Positions 26,368-35,195 are shown, numbered from the stretch's first letter. The stretch is DNA of 56,951 bases from Bacteroidales bacterium (GCA_017449065.1 JAFSKF010000019.1:1-56951), one strand, 5' to 3'. Program-made: numbers and translations. The notes: generated by a model from the sequence alone, not told the origin.

Positions 26368-26692
26368 CTCTGAAAGTCGATCAGTGGAAGCTAGCCCATT
26401 GAAAACCTAAGGAGTCCTAATTATAGTAAAGGCGTTTATTCAGCGCTTCATCGCTACAATCCAAACTTCGAACACTTGGAATCCACGTGGCGGATGATGC
26501 AATGGTAGATGACCGGAGAAGTGTATTTAAACTTCTATCGGAAGTCGTGTGGTACGTATGTATCAAAGACCGGCTTCTGTAATAGTTGATTTATACAATT
26601 CTGCGTGGGCTTCGAAGTTGCTTATCTAACGTGGTGGCAAGTTCGAAGGCCAGGATTGTGAGGTAAGTAATGGATACGGATCTCACGCTTTT
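26368..26692 (+). ncRNA. candidate structured RNA, about 320 nt, family not recognised
   Basis: The element is bounded by a promoter (26354) and a terminator-like hairpin, GTGAG/CTCAC (26658-26662 with 26682-26686) plus T6. Internal helices visible by eye: CAGTGG/CCATTG (26382-26387, 26396-26401), AGAAGT/ACTTCT (26517-26522, 26531-26536), and GGCTTCGAA with TTCGAAGGCC (26608-26616, 26642-26651). A competing long-range pair, AACTTCGAA (26464-26472) with TTCGAAGTT (26611-26619), would exclude the last helix. There is no coding frame of note. I do not see RNase P, tmRNA or SRP RNA signatures. It might be 6S RNA, the Bacteroidales-1 motif or something new. Confidence 0.6.
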
Positions 26693-26720
26693 TTATATTT
26701 AGAGCTTAAATCTAACAAAT

Positions 26721-26834
26721 AGACATTCTTGCAGGAGGTCGCGAGAGAAAAGAGTAATCCTCTCTGCTATGCCATGCAAGGAAGTCTTAATGATACTCAG
26801 ACAGCTTCGTTCCTCTGATGAGGAGCGGAGCTGT
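26721..26834 (+). promoter_or_regulatory. structured 5' leader of the FHA-kinase operon
   Basis: Two strong hairpins precede the first gene. AGACATTCTTGCA (26721-26733) pairs with TGCAAGGAAGTCT (26775-26787) with one mismatch. A 15-bp uninterrupted stem (26801-26815 with 26820-26834, two G-U pairs) is closed by the tetraloop TGAT and followed by TTCTGCTTTTG. The second resembles a terminator with a weak U-tract, so it may act in attenuation. A weak promoter (TTTTG ... TATGTTTC, 26862-26869) lies after it. Confidence 0.5.
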
Positions 26835-26908
26835 TCTGCTTTTGAATGTGCTGTTGGAGACTATGTTTCATACGATAAATCAGAAATAACATACTAAAAA
26901 AAACTATT

Positions 26909-27667
26909 ATGTCTCAGAATCGAACAATGGTGCCGGGAATGGAAGATTCCGGACAGTATTCTCCTAACGGAGAAAATAATTTCAGCAACGATATCTACAC
27001 TCGTCGAAGTTCGTCGAATCGCGGTACTGTAGTGCCTGGTATGGGCGGTTATCAACCTGAAACACCCAGGGCTAATAATGGTGTCATCATGGGAAATGCA
27101 CAACCTGCAGGACCTGTTAGGCAGCAACCAGTAGAAGGGAAACCTGTTGTAGGATTCCTGTATTCCATTTCACGTCAGGGTATAGGAGAGTATTGGCCGT
27201 TACATATCGGACAGAATACAATCGGTTCTTCCGACAAATGTGATATTCAATTGGCAGAAGGCACCGTTTCTTCAGAGCATGCCGTACTCGTGGTACGCAA
27301 AATGAAGAATCCGGAAAAAACAATCGCTTCCATCAGTGATCAGCGTTCAACCAATGGAACCATGGTAAACGGAGAAAGTCTGGGTTTCAGTGCTGTGGAG
27401 TGTTTTAACAATGATGTTATTACCATTGGCGAAAACTATGAGTTGGTATTGCTATTGGTTGATGTGAAGGCATTAGGACTCAAAGTTTCGGAAGGATTTG
27501 TGCCCTTGTCTGCCCCCAAACGGACCGTGGCACCTGATTTTGATCCGGGTTTTACTCGACCAGGAGATATGACACCACCTCCATTCTATCCCAATGGAAA
27601 CGACGGTACGGTTGGATTTGATGGGGGAGCTGGAGGTTTTAATCAAGGTGGAACCGTCGGTTTGTAA
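26909..27667 (+). CDS. cytosolic FHA-domain protein with repeated Thr motifs
   Basis: 252 residues, no signal or membrane segment. The FHA domain spans about 85-190 with IGSSDKCDI, SSEHA and RSTNGTMVNG, the residues that bind phosphothreonine. The flanks are low-complexity and carry repeated Thr motifs: RTMVPGM (5-11), GTVVPGM (39-45), RTVAPDF, and C-terminal GTVGFDG and GTVGL. I infer that these are phosphorylation sites for the two kinases encoded next, which would let the protein self-associate or recruit other FHA proteins. First gene of the eleven-gene unit, 12 bases before the first kinase. Confidence 0.8.
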   Translation: MSQNRTMVPGMEDSGQYSPNGENNFSNDIYTRRSSSNRGTVVPGMGGYQPETPRANNGVIMGNAQPAGPVRQQPVEGKPVVGFLYSISRQGIGEYWPLHIGQNTIGSSDKCDIQLAEGTVSSEHAVLVVRKMKNPEKTIASISDQRSTNGTMVNGESLGFSAVECFNNDVITIGENYELVLLLVDVKALGLKVSEGFVPLSAPKRTVAPDFDPGFTRPGDMTPPPFYPNGNDGTVGFDGGAGGFNQGGTVGL

Positions 27668-27679
27668 TATGATAACTCA

Positions 27680-29239
27680 ATGCCAAAAGTAAAAATACAA
27701 GGAGAATCCGAGCGTTTATCGGGTATATACTATGAGTTTGACCCTTCTTCCCAGCCATTAGGCGAGGGTGGAATGGGCAAGGTTTTCAAAGGTCTCCGTG
27801 TTGACGAACAATCGGGGATGACACGTGCTGTCGCAATTAAGTTTATGTATAGCGACTTGCCGGATAATGTTATTGAGAGAGCACGGCGTGAAGCATCCAT
27901 CCGTTTGAGAAACGACAACCTTGTCGAGATGCTCGGTTTCATAGAAATTGACAAACGAGATTCGTTGGGAAATGTCGCACGTCGTTATCATGTGGTGAGT
28001 GAACTGCTGGATGGTGTTATGCTCGATGATCTGTTGAATGGATGTACGGTCGGAAAGAATGGAGAGGAGATACCGTTCGCACAGCAATTGGTAAATGAAC
28101 GTAACACAGATCCGTATCGCTTTGCCGTCCGAGTAATCAGAAGCATTTTGTCGGGTTTGATGGCACTTCATGATGCCGGTTATATTCATAGAGATATAGA
28201 CCCTACCAATATTATGGTGACAAGGGATGGGCATATCAAACTTATAGATTTCGGTATCGCCAAACAGCTTGAGACGCTTACAACTCAGGATAAGTCGCTT
28301 ACAACCGCAGGACAGTTTTTGGGGAAGGCCGTTTATGCGGCTCCCGAATTGGTTTTGGGCGATGTGCGACATCAGGATCGGACAACCGATATCTATGCGG
28401 TCGGTATCTTGTTCTTCCAACTCATTACGGGACATCCACCCTTTGAGGGAGCAACCCATGAGGTGCTTGATAAGCAATTGCATTCAAAAATGCCTCTGTC
28501 GCTCATAAAGGTGAGTGAGGTAAGAAAGGTGATTGCTAAAGCAACAAACAAAAAACAAGAACAGCGTTATGCTTCCGCAGCAGAAATGCGTGTGGATATA
28601 GATCGGTTGTCTTCTCTTGAGCTGGCGCCTGTTTCTTCCTTTGATATGACAAAGGTTTGGCCTGTGGCAGTTGTTGTTGCCATCCTTCTCTGTGTGGGAC
28701 TTGTCTTTGCATTGTGGACAGGAACGGATAGCGAAGCGGAAGCGTATTTGGAATCTGAAACCGGTAATGAGCTCCTTGGAAACAAAACATTTACTTTGGA
28801 TGAAGTTCAGGAGATGATAGCTATCCCAACCCAAGCAGAAAAGGGAGTCCATCTCTTGGATTCGCTCTCCCGTTCCGGCAATTCGAGAGCGACTTTCATG
28901 CTGAGTCAGCTCTATTTTGTTAGTAAGAAGAATGAAGAGGCTGATGCTCAAACGGATTATGTAATCAAAGCAAGGGAAAATGCCAAAGTGGTTCCAAATA
29001 ATTATACTGCACACCGCTTGCTTGAAAAAGCTATTGATCAGGATGAAACAAACTACGAAGCACTTTATCAGATAGCACTCGATTATATAGGCGGAACATC
29101 CCGTACAGATGCTGTGGAACGAGATGTGCCCAAGGCTGAAACCCTATTGAGAAAAGCCCGGCTTGCCGCAGAAGACAGAGGCGATCAGGAGTTCCGGCAA
29201 AGAATCGATAGTGTAATATCTTTGTATTGCAATAGATAA
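27680..29239 (+). CDS. transmembrane Ser/Thr protein kinase with extracytoplasmic TPR-like domain
   Basis: 519 residues. The Hanks-type kinase domain (about 15-310) has a glycine loop GEGGMGKV (28-35), Lys54, Glu71 and DFG (190-192). The catalytic loop reads HRDIDPTN (170-177), so the usual Lys of HRDxKPxN is Asp174, an unusual change that may lower or alter activity. A single membrane segment (about 326-346) is followed by about 170 residues rich in TPR/Sel1-like helices (AHRLLEKAIDQDETNYEALYQIA). By topology the helical part faces the periplasm, suggesting a sensor. Part of an FHA-kinase-phosphatase operon. Confidence 0.85.
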   Translation: MPKVKIQGESERLSGIYYEFDPSSQPLGEGGMGKVFKGLRVDEQSGMTRAVAIKFMYSDLPDNVIERARREASIRLRNDNLVEMLGFIEIDKRDSLGNVARRYHVVSELLDGVMLDDLLNGCTVGKNGEEIPFAQQLVNERNTDPYRFAVRVIRSILSGLMALHDAGYIHRDIDPTNIMVTRDGHIKLIDFGIAKQLETLTTQDKSLTTAGQFLGKAVYAAPELVLGDVRHQDRTTDIYAVGILFFQLITGHPPFEGATHEVLDKQLHSKMPLSLIKVSEVRKVIAKATNKKQEQRYASAAEMRVDIDRLSSLELAPVSSFDMTKVWPVAVVVAILLCVGLVFALWTGTDSEAEAYLESETGNELLGNKTFTLDEVQEMIAIPTQAEKGVHLLDSLSRSGNSRATFMLSQLYFVSKKNEEADAQTDYVIKARENAKVVPNNYTAHRLLEKAIDQDETNYEALYQIALDYIGGTSRTDAVERDVPKAETLLRKARLAAEDRGDQEFRQRIDSVISLYCNR

Positions 29240-29260
29240 TAGCAAAAATATCAGACAGCT

Positions 29261-30253
29261 ATGGCACAGACTGTGGTTCAACGTGAAGGCGATCCCTATA
29301 TCTATTTATATGTCATGGGAGAGTGGTACTGCTACAATCCGGCAGAACCTCCTCTTGGGAGCGGTGCGATGGGAACGGTTTACTTGGGCTATCGTATCAA
29401 AACCCGTGGCAGAGTTGCCATCAAAAGGGTAAGGGATGCTTATGCAAATAACAAGATGATACGTGATCGCGCTAAGCAAGAAGCGTCGTTGGCCTTCCGT
29501 CATCCCAATTTGGTCGAGATGCTTGGCTATTGCGAATATGAACCGAATGAAGGTCCAATTTTTATTCTTAGTAATTATGTTCAAGGAGAAAACATTGACA
29601 AATACGTTAAGAATAATTTCGAATCGATGCCTGATAGGGTGGAAAAGATTTGCAGGCTTATATATCCGGTTCTTGATGCATTGGACTATGTCCATTCCCG
29701 AGGAGTTGTGCATCGTGACATCAAACCATCGAATATTATGGTAGAGAACGACAGCAATGTCCGGCTAATGGATTTGGGTATTGCAAGGATGAATGGTGGT
29801 AACCGTTTTTCGTCGTTTGGCTTTATCGGAACACCCGAGTATTCCGCGCCGGAACAGATTCTACGGTCGGAACAGAATACCATTCAAATCGACGCATCTA
29901 CTGATATTTACGCGTTGGGCATCACATTCTATGAATTGTTGACGGGCAGTAATCCGATGCAAAGTGAAATAGAGTCTGAGGTTCTGAAGAAACAAATGAA
30001 GGACCCCTTGCCACCGTCGGAGAAAGTGCCTCGGAGGCTAATGCAGGTGTTGCTCAAGGCTACGGCTAAAGAACAGTCAAAGCGCTATCAGTCGGCAATT
30101 GACTTTAAGAATGCTATTGAACAAGCCATGGCACCCATTCCAACCAAAAGAGAAAAATTGCTGACTTGGATGGATGAGCATACTGTTGTCTGGGTGTCTG
30201 TGCTGATGCTCATTATTATCCTCGTGAGCCTACTATTTATTTTTCTTATTTGA
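29261..30253 (+). CDS. C-terminally membrane-anchored Ser/Thr protein kinase
   Basis: 330 residues. The kinase domain has GSGAMGTV loop (33-40), Lys55, Glu74 and an intact HRDIKPSN catalytic loop (151-158), but the metal-binding motif is DLG (171-173) instead of DFG, a tolerated variant. APE appears as SAPEQ near 196-200. One membrane helix (about 309-329) ends the protein, so unlike its neighbour it has no periplasmic sensor and the kinase faces the cytosol. Starts 21 bases after the first kinase. It probably phosphorylates Thr on the operon's FHA proteins; this is inference. Confidence 0.85.
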   Translation: MAQTVVQREGDPYIYLYVMGEWYCYNPAEPPLGSGAMGTVYLGYRIKTRGRVAIKRVRDAYANNKMIRDRAKQEASLAFRHPNLVEMLGYCEYEPNEGPIFILSNYVQGENIDKYVKNNFESMPDRVEKICRLIYPVLDALDYVHSRGVVHRDIKPSNIMVENDSNVRLMDLGIARMNGGNRFSSFGFIGTPEYSAPEQILRSEQNTIQIDASTDIYALGITFYELLTGSNPMQSEIESEVLKKQMKDPLPPSEKVPRRLMQVLLKATAKEQSKRYQSAIDFKNAIEQAMAPIPTKREKLLTWMDEHTVVWVSVLMLIIILVSLLFIFLI

Positions 30254-30306
30254 GGTTGAGATACCGGAAGTGCTGTATTTCAATCGGATAAAACAAAACA
30301 GATAAT

Positions 30307-31278
30307 ATGGAACTGAAACAACTGCAGGTAACACCATATTCGTTAGGGTTCGCCGAGTCGCGAGTCGGAGGCCGTGCGGAAAATCAAGACAGTTATGCTT
30401 CCGCAGAAACTCCACTGGGTTTCCTTGTTACGGTTTGCGACGGTATGGGTGGAGGACCCGGTGGCAGAACTGCCTCGACGATAGCTGTGACAGAGATTGT
30501 GAATGCAATGTTTGAGGCATCTGCAGAACATACGGCTATTAATAATTTGAAGCAGGCCATCCGTCGTGCCAACATGGCGATCTATACGAGAGGGCAGGAA
30601 GATTCCTCTTTGATGGGAATGGGTTCGACATGTACTGCCCTACTGATTAACAATCGTTCTGCAATTGTGGCTCATGTAGGCGACAGTCGGGTCTATCAGT
30701 TGCGGGGGAAAAGCAAGATTTTCCGGACTTTCGACCATTCTATGGTCTTTGATTTGGTTCGCCAGAAGGTAATTACAGAGGAACAGGCTCGATTGTCAGC
30801 ACAGTCGAATGTCATTACCCGAGCATTGGGTATCAAACCGGATGTGGAAGTCGAAGTGATTGAGTTGCCTTACGAAAAGGGTGATCGTTTTCTGCTTTGC
30901 ACGGATGGTATTCATGGTACCATGCCAGAGAAACGACTGATTGCAAGTGCGGCTCGCCGAGGTGTTTCTCTGGGTGTCGTGGTAGATGATATAGCCACGA
31001 TGGTTGATAACCAGGGACGTACAAATGGCGGAGGCCACGATAATCTTACATTGGCCATTATAGAAACAACAACCAATTCTAAACTGAAATCAAAAATGAC
31101 AAAACGTGCAAAGACTATTATTGCAATTCTTGCAGTGCTATTTCTGGCGAGTCTGGCACTCAACATTGTGCTTTTGAGCAGTAAATGTGAAAGTGCAAGG
31201 ACGGAGCAGCCTGCTGTTGGGGTTTCTGCAACAGATGCTCAATCAAATGTTACTTCAGATCAAAGTACAAATAAATAA
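30307..31278 (+). CDS. PP2C-type protein phosphatase with C-terminal membrane anchor
   Basis: 323 residues. All metal-site motifs of the PPM/PP2C fold are present: RAENQD (23-28), VCDGMGGG (43-50), GDSRVYQL, LCTDGIHG and GGHDNLTL. A membrane helix (about 266-287) is followed by a short Ser/Thr-rich tail. The catalytic domain is cytosolic and would reverse phosphorylation by the two kinases. The gene sits between the kinase and FHA-membrane genes, with 53 and 7 bases of spacing. Confidence 0.9.
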   Translation: MELKQLQVTPYSLGFAESRVGGRAENQDSYASAETPLGFLVTVCDGMGGGPGGRTASTIAVTEIVNAMFEASAEHTAINNLKQAIRRANMAIYTRGQEDSSLMGMGSTCTALLINNRSAIVAHVGDSRVYQLRGKSKIFRTFDHSMVFDLVRQKVITEEQARLSAQSNVITRALGIKPDVEVEVIELPYEKGDRFLLCTDGIHGTMPEKRLIASAARRGVSLGVVVDDIATMVDNQGRTNGGGHDNLTLAIIETTTNSKLKSKMTKRAKTIIAILAVLFLASLALNIVLLSSKCESARTEQPAVGVSATDAQSNVTSDQSTNK

Positions 31279-31285
31279 ATTAGTT

Positions 31286-31903
31286 ATGAAAACCTATTCT
31301 ATCGGCCGCGAAAATGGCTGCGACATCATCATTAATGACAATACCGACGTTATCAGTCGTCGTCATGCAGATCTTTCGGTATCCGCATTTGGTAAGATGA
31401 CGATTGTCGATCATAGTTCGAACGGAACGTATGTGAATGGAATCAGAATCACTTCCGGCGAAGCGGTACCCGTATCTCGTAAAGACAGTATTTCATTTGC
31501 ACATGTAGCTCAACTCGATTGGGATCGCGTGCCGCGTTCGAAAACAATACCAATCATTTTATGTGCATGTGCAGCTCTTCTGCTTGTTTTGGGAGTCATT
31601 GGTTATTTGCTTCAGGAACCTCAAGATTTTAGTTCCGCTTTGCCACCTGCTAATGATGCAGCGCTCATTTCTGCGGAGCGTCAGCAACAGGAAAGGGATT
31701 CTTTGGTGAAGGTCCAGCAGGATTCTATTAACAAGGTACGTCAGGATTCGATTGAAAAAGTCAGAAAAGACTCTATAGAAAAAGTTCGGAATGATTCAAT
31801 TGAAAAGGCAAGGAAATCAGGATCCAAAAAAGTGAAGAAGGAGCAAAAGACAGAAAAAGAGGATTCAGAAACCCAAACCACTTCTCCGAGGGCTGTCGGT
31901 TAA
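31286..31903 (+). CDS. FHA-transmembrane protein with periplasmic coiled-coil repeats
   Basis: 205 residues. The start at 31286 is chosen because the FHA domain begins immediately (MKTYSIGRENGCDI) with SRRHA and SSNGTYVNG at the phosphothreonine site. One membrane helix lies at about 91-110. The rest, predicted periplasmic, contains four or five heptads of the type DSIEKVR (about 142-172), encoded by 21-bp direct repeats between about 31715 and 31810, and a Lys/Glu-rich tail. It looks like a rod that couples a cytosolic phospho-signal to periplasmic partners. The function is inferred from domains. Confidence 0.8.
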   Translation: MKTYSIGRENGCDIIINDNTDVISRRHADLSVSAFGKMTIVDHSSNGTYVNGIRITSGEAVPVSRKDSISFAHVAQLDWDRVPRSKTIPIILCACAALLLVLGVIGYLLQEPQDFSSALPPANDAALISAERQQQERDSLVKVQQDSINKVRQDSIEKVRKDSIEKVRNDSIEKARKSGSKKVKKEQKTEKEDSETQTTSPRAVG

Positions 31904-31953
31904 TTGTAATGCAGAGAGTGTCAATTTATTGTTAACTTTCAATCATCAATATC

Positions 31954-33585
31954 ATGAGACTTCTTAAAATCGGACGTGATGCTTCATGTGATATCGTTCT
32001 TTACAGTGCCAAAGCGAGTGCGCTTCATGCTGAGCTGACTATATTGAATAATGGAGACATTCTTTTAGAGGATAAAAACAGCAAAAACGGAACCTTTGTA
32101 ATGAATAAACCGATTCGTCCGGGTTCATCCGTATCGTTGCGTCGAGGTGATGCCGTTCGTTTTGCGGATGTGGAATTGCAATGGAGCCAGGTTCCTATGC
32201 CTGAAGACAACAGTCAATATAAAGCGCTTTATGGTATCGGTTCGAATTATCGAAATGAGATTCAATTGACGGGCAATACGGTAAGCCGTTACCATGCAAC
32301 GCTGAAAATCGGAAAGAACGGAAAAGCCTACATTCAAGATCACTCTAAGAATGGAACTACGGTTAACGGGCAAAGTGTCGGTAATGGACAGACCAGACAA
32401 ATCCGTAGAGGAGACGTCGTGAAATGTGGCGGTGTACAAGTGGATTTGAAACGCTATATTCCCGCTTCAATCATGCCAAAGATCCTGATTGCTGCTTGTT
32501 CTGCCATTTTTATAGTCCTTGCTGTGTTGGTAGGCAAGAAAGTAATAAACGATGGTTCCGGCATTTCATGGGGCGGAGGATCTCCAAGCGACTATATCTC
32601 AGCCACCACGTATATACATGGATACTATCATTATGAGGTCCGACTGACGGACGACCCCTTTATCAAGGCTTTGCAGGATTATGGAATTAACCTCGAGTAT
32701 CCGAAGTCGTATAGCTATGGAATGAATAAAAGCGGGAAATGGGGTATCATCACAGGAGATAATAAATATGCCCCAATGAACTATAGCGGAACAGCTTTTT
32801 TCGTTTCCAATGACGGAAAAATGATTACGAATCGCCATGTGGCTTGTCCATGGCTGTTTATTGATAGCGATGATCGTGACGCAATATCACAGGATATAGC
32901 AAAAACCCGAGAGGATTTATTGCCAATCAGCCAATTGCGAACCAATGTAGACCTGAGTTTGCTGAATGAAAGTGCCCAAGAATATAATATTCTGCCTCTT
33001 GTGCTGAAATATCTCTATGAAAAGGGGGTGGGTTTGAATACGCTTAATGCTTGGATTACCCGTTATAAGAATTCTCCGATTGAAATTACAGGACGACACG
33101 ATTACATAGCGGTGGGCTATGCAGATCACAAGTACAATTCTGAAAGTGAATTGGATCGCTGTACGGTTATAGCAGAATCCAAGAGTGATGATATTGACTT
33201 GGCAGTTCTTCAGCTTAATAACAATCAGACGCCTGCCACAGTGAAAAAGATTATCAATCTTGATAACGCTATTGTAGATTCCAAGAAAATTCGTCCTCAG
33301 GATGAAACTTATTACTACATTGGTTATCCACTGGGATTAGCACTTAACCTGGATAATCTGAACGGAGGACTTCAACCCCTCATGAATGAAGTGAAGATTT
33401 CAAAGGTGGCCGGAAGGTATGAGTTGAATTTGCAGGGCGAGGTTTTTGGTGGAGCCAGTGGTTCCCCGATCATCACAAAAGACGGACGTCTGATAGGTGT
33501 GGTTAACCAGTCGATTCGTTTTACAACCATGTCGAAAGGCGTTCTTGCCAAATATGCCAAGGATCTTTTGGATAGTACCAACTAA
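31954..33585 (+). CDS. double-FHA transmembrane trypsin-like serine protease
   Basis: 543 residues. Two FHA domains lie in tandem: 1-75 (GRDASCDIVL, SKNGTFV) and 90-165 (SRYHA, HSKNGTTVNG). A membrane helix spans about 176-195, then comes a periplasmic chymotrypsin-fold protease. The triad is His295 (TNRHVAC), Asp415 (DIDLAVLQ) and Ser502 (GGASGSP). A helical insertion of about 100 residues separates His and Asp. The arrangement joins cytosolic phosphothreonine readers to a periplasmic protease in one chain, so protease placement or activity may be controlled by the operon's kinases and phosphatase. The substrate is unknown; the downstream secreted proteins are candidates. Confidence 0.85.
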   Translation: MRLLKIGRDASCDIVLYSAKASALHAELTILNNGDILLEDKNSKNGTFVMNKPIRPGSSVSLRRGDAVRFADVELQWSQVPMPEDNSQYKALYGIGSNYRNEIQLTGNTVSRYHATLKIGKNGKAYIQDHSKNGTTVNGQSVGNGQTRQIRRGDVVKCGGVQVDLKRYIPASIMPKILIAACSAIFIVLAVLVGKKVINDGSGISWGGGSPSDYISATTYIHGYYHYEVRLTDDPFIKALQDYGINLEYPKSYSYGMNKSGKWGIITGDNKYAPMNYSGTAFFVSNDGKMITNRHVACPWLFIDSDDRDAISQDIAKTREDLLPISQLRTNVDLSLLNESAQEYNILPLVLKYLYEKGVGLNTLNAWITRYKNSPIEITGRHDYIAVGYADHKYNSESELDRCTVIAESKSDDIDLAVLQLNNNQTPATVKKIINLDNAIVDSKKIRPQDETYYYIGYPLGLALNLDNLNGGLQPLMNEVKISKVAGRYELNLQGEVFGGASGSPIITKDGRLIGVVNQSIRFTTMSKGVLAKYAKDLLDSTN

Positions 33586-33596
33586 ACAGGAAACCT

Positions 33597-35159
33597 ATGA
33601 AACGATCATTGCGAATATCTAAGAATTTGTACGGAAACCTCAGGCAGATCGGTGTTCTTGCGGTAGCCTTGTTGTGCAGTCCAAATGCCATAGCACAAAC
33701 GGCAGAGTGGTCGGTGCCTCCAACATATACACATTTGACACCCTATAACGGGAATGCTTATAAATACTATTCAGGTAGTCAGGTCGGTCTGCTGGATTTG
33801 TCTGGGCATGTCGTTTTTCAGGCACAGTACGATTCCATTACCGACTTTACGGCAGGTTATGCTCTTGCTCTTAAAAATGAGGGAGCCAACTACCTGCTAC
33901 GAGGAATTATCAGGCAACAGGCACAGCAGTATGTAATGCAACAGGTAACAGAACCCTATTACGTTACTCGCTACCATGCTTACTTCTCGGAAGAAAAGAT
34001 GGCAGTCTGTAACAAAGACGGAGTCTTCGGATTTATTGATACGAGTGGACATTTGGTGATTCCATTTGCATTCAGCACGGCTCACCCGTTTTTCGATGGT
34101 AGGGCTTCTGTAAAGCGTGTCGGTAATAAACAGAATGTGTTCTACATTAACTCTTCGGGCAAGGTGATGCAAGTGGAACCAGGAGATGGCGCCATTCTTT
34201 TCGGAACCTCGTTTTCTGATGGAGAAGCGGTTGTTTTCACCATGGGACGGAAGGGATTTGTCATTAATCCGCAAGGTAGAACGTTGCGGTCCTATCAAGG
34301 CGATGTCAACGAGGTTTTGAAGAGTCTCAACAGACGAGATTATACCATTCCTGGCAAAGAACATAAATCTTTCTTCGCTGCAACTTCAGTTTCGGTTCCG
34401 TCCGATAGGGTGGAAGCCCGGTGGGAAGGAGGCCTTTATGGCTATCAAAACGGATCCCAGACAGTACTGCCTCCCCAATTCGAACAGGCTGAGAACTTCA
34501 AAGGAGGATATGCCTTGGTACGTAAAGATGGAAAACTCGGATTCCTGAAACTGATATGGGGCGGTTTTAGTGGACAGATGAATGCTTCTTCTGTAGAAAT
34601 CCATAATACAATGGGTGCACCATTGACCTACACTGTGAGTGTGCCGTCGGGGATGGATTCAGATGCCCTTAATCTAAAGATAAGTGCTAATGGTCGCGAT
34701 TACGATCTTTCGGATAAGACAGTCGCTTCAGCAGGAATTGCCTTCACGTTTACACCAAAAGCACTCAATCGAGAAAAGTCTCAACAGCTTGACATAACCC
34801 TGAAAAGTAAGGATCTGGTGTTATGGCAAACCAGGCAACAATTGGAATTCACATATCCTGTGCTGATCAAGCTTGGAGAACCCTTGGCATCTCAAGATCG
34901 AGCAGGAGAGGATGATAAATTCCCACTTCAGGTTTATGTGGAGAACGCTTCTTCAACAGCTCAGACACTAACGGCCACATTCCATGTGGAAGGTTATGGT
35001 AAATATAGTGTTCAGATGACTATTGGTGCCAATAGCACTGAACGAGGTACGGTATTGGTTCCGGGTATCAAAGAAGAACGAATGTCGAAGGTATATGTTA
35101 CCCTTTCCAATGGACTGAAGAGTCGTACAGTGGAAATCCCAATTAAGCCGTTTTATTAA
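33597..35159 (+). CDS. secreted WG-repeat protein
   Basis: 520 residues. A signal peptide (cleaved near NAIAQ) is preceded by a long basic N-terminus. At least three WG-type repeats occur in residues 45-320: VGLLDLSGHVVF, FGFIDTSGHLVIPF and LGFLKLIWGG, each followed by a Y/F-D-x-A-x-x-F-x-x-G-x-A pattern. WG repeats form beta-propeller-like or beta-hairpin arrays used for binding. The C-terminal 200 residues look like Ig-like or CARDB beta-sandwiches. It starts 11 bases after the protease gene and is probably its periplasmic or outer-membrane partner. Confidence 0.75.
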   Translation: MKRSLRISKNLYGNLRQIGVLAVALLCSPNAIAQTAEWSVPPTYTHLTPYNGNAYKYYSGSQVGLLDLSGHVVFQAQYDSITDFTAGYALALKNEGANYLLRGIIRQQAQQYVMQQVTEPYYVTRYHAYFSEEKMAVCNKDGVFGFIDTSGHLVIPFAFSTAHPFFDGRASVKRVGNKQNVFYINSSGKVMQVEPGDGAILFGTSFSDGEAVVFTMGRKGFVINPQGRTLRSYQGDVNEVLKSLNRRDYTIPGKEHKSFFAATSVSVPSDRVEARWEGGLYGYQNGSQTVLPPQFEQAENFKGGYALVRKDGKLGFLKLIWGGFSGQMNASSVEIHNTMGAPLTYTVSVPSGMDSDALNLKISANGRDYDLSDKTVASAGIAFTFTPKALNREKSQQLDITLKSKDLVLWQTRQQLEFTYPVLIKLGEPLASQDRAGEDDKFPLQVYVENASSTAQTLTATFHVEGYGKYSVQMTIGANSTERGTVLVPGIKEERMSKVYVTLSNGLKSRTVEIPIKPFY

Positions 35160-35195
35160 TAAGATGAGAATACTAACCCTTAAAAACACAAACAA

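Noticed and set aside
26368..26692. RNase P RNA, tmRNA or SRP RNA
   Set aside because: The conserved P4 GGAAAGTCC element, tmRNA ends with TTCGATTCC, and the SRP GGAAGCAGC loop are not visible.
27680..30253. Phage-defence kinase system (Stk2-like)
   Set aside because: The genes lie in a long operon with phosphatase, FHA and secreted proteins, and no other defence genes are adjacent.
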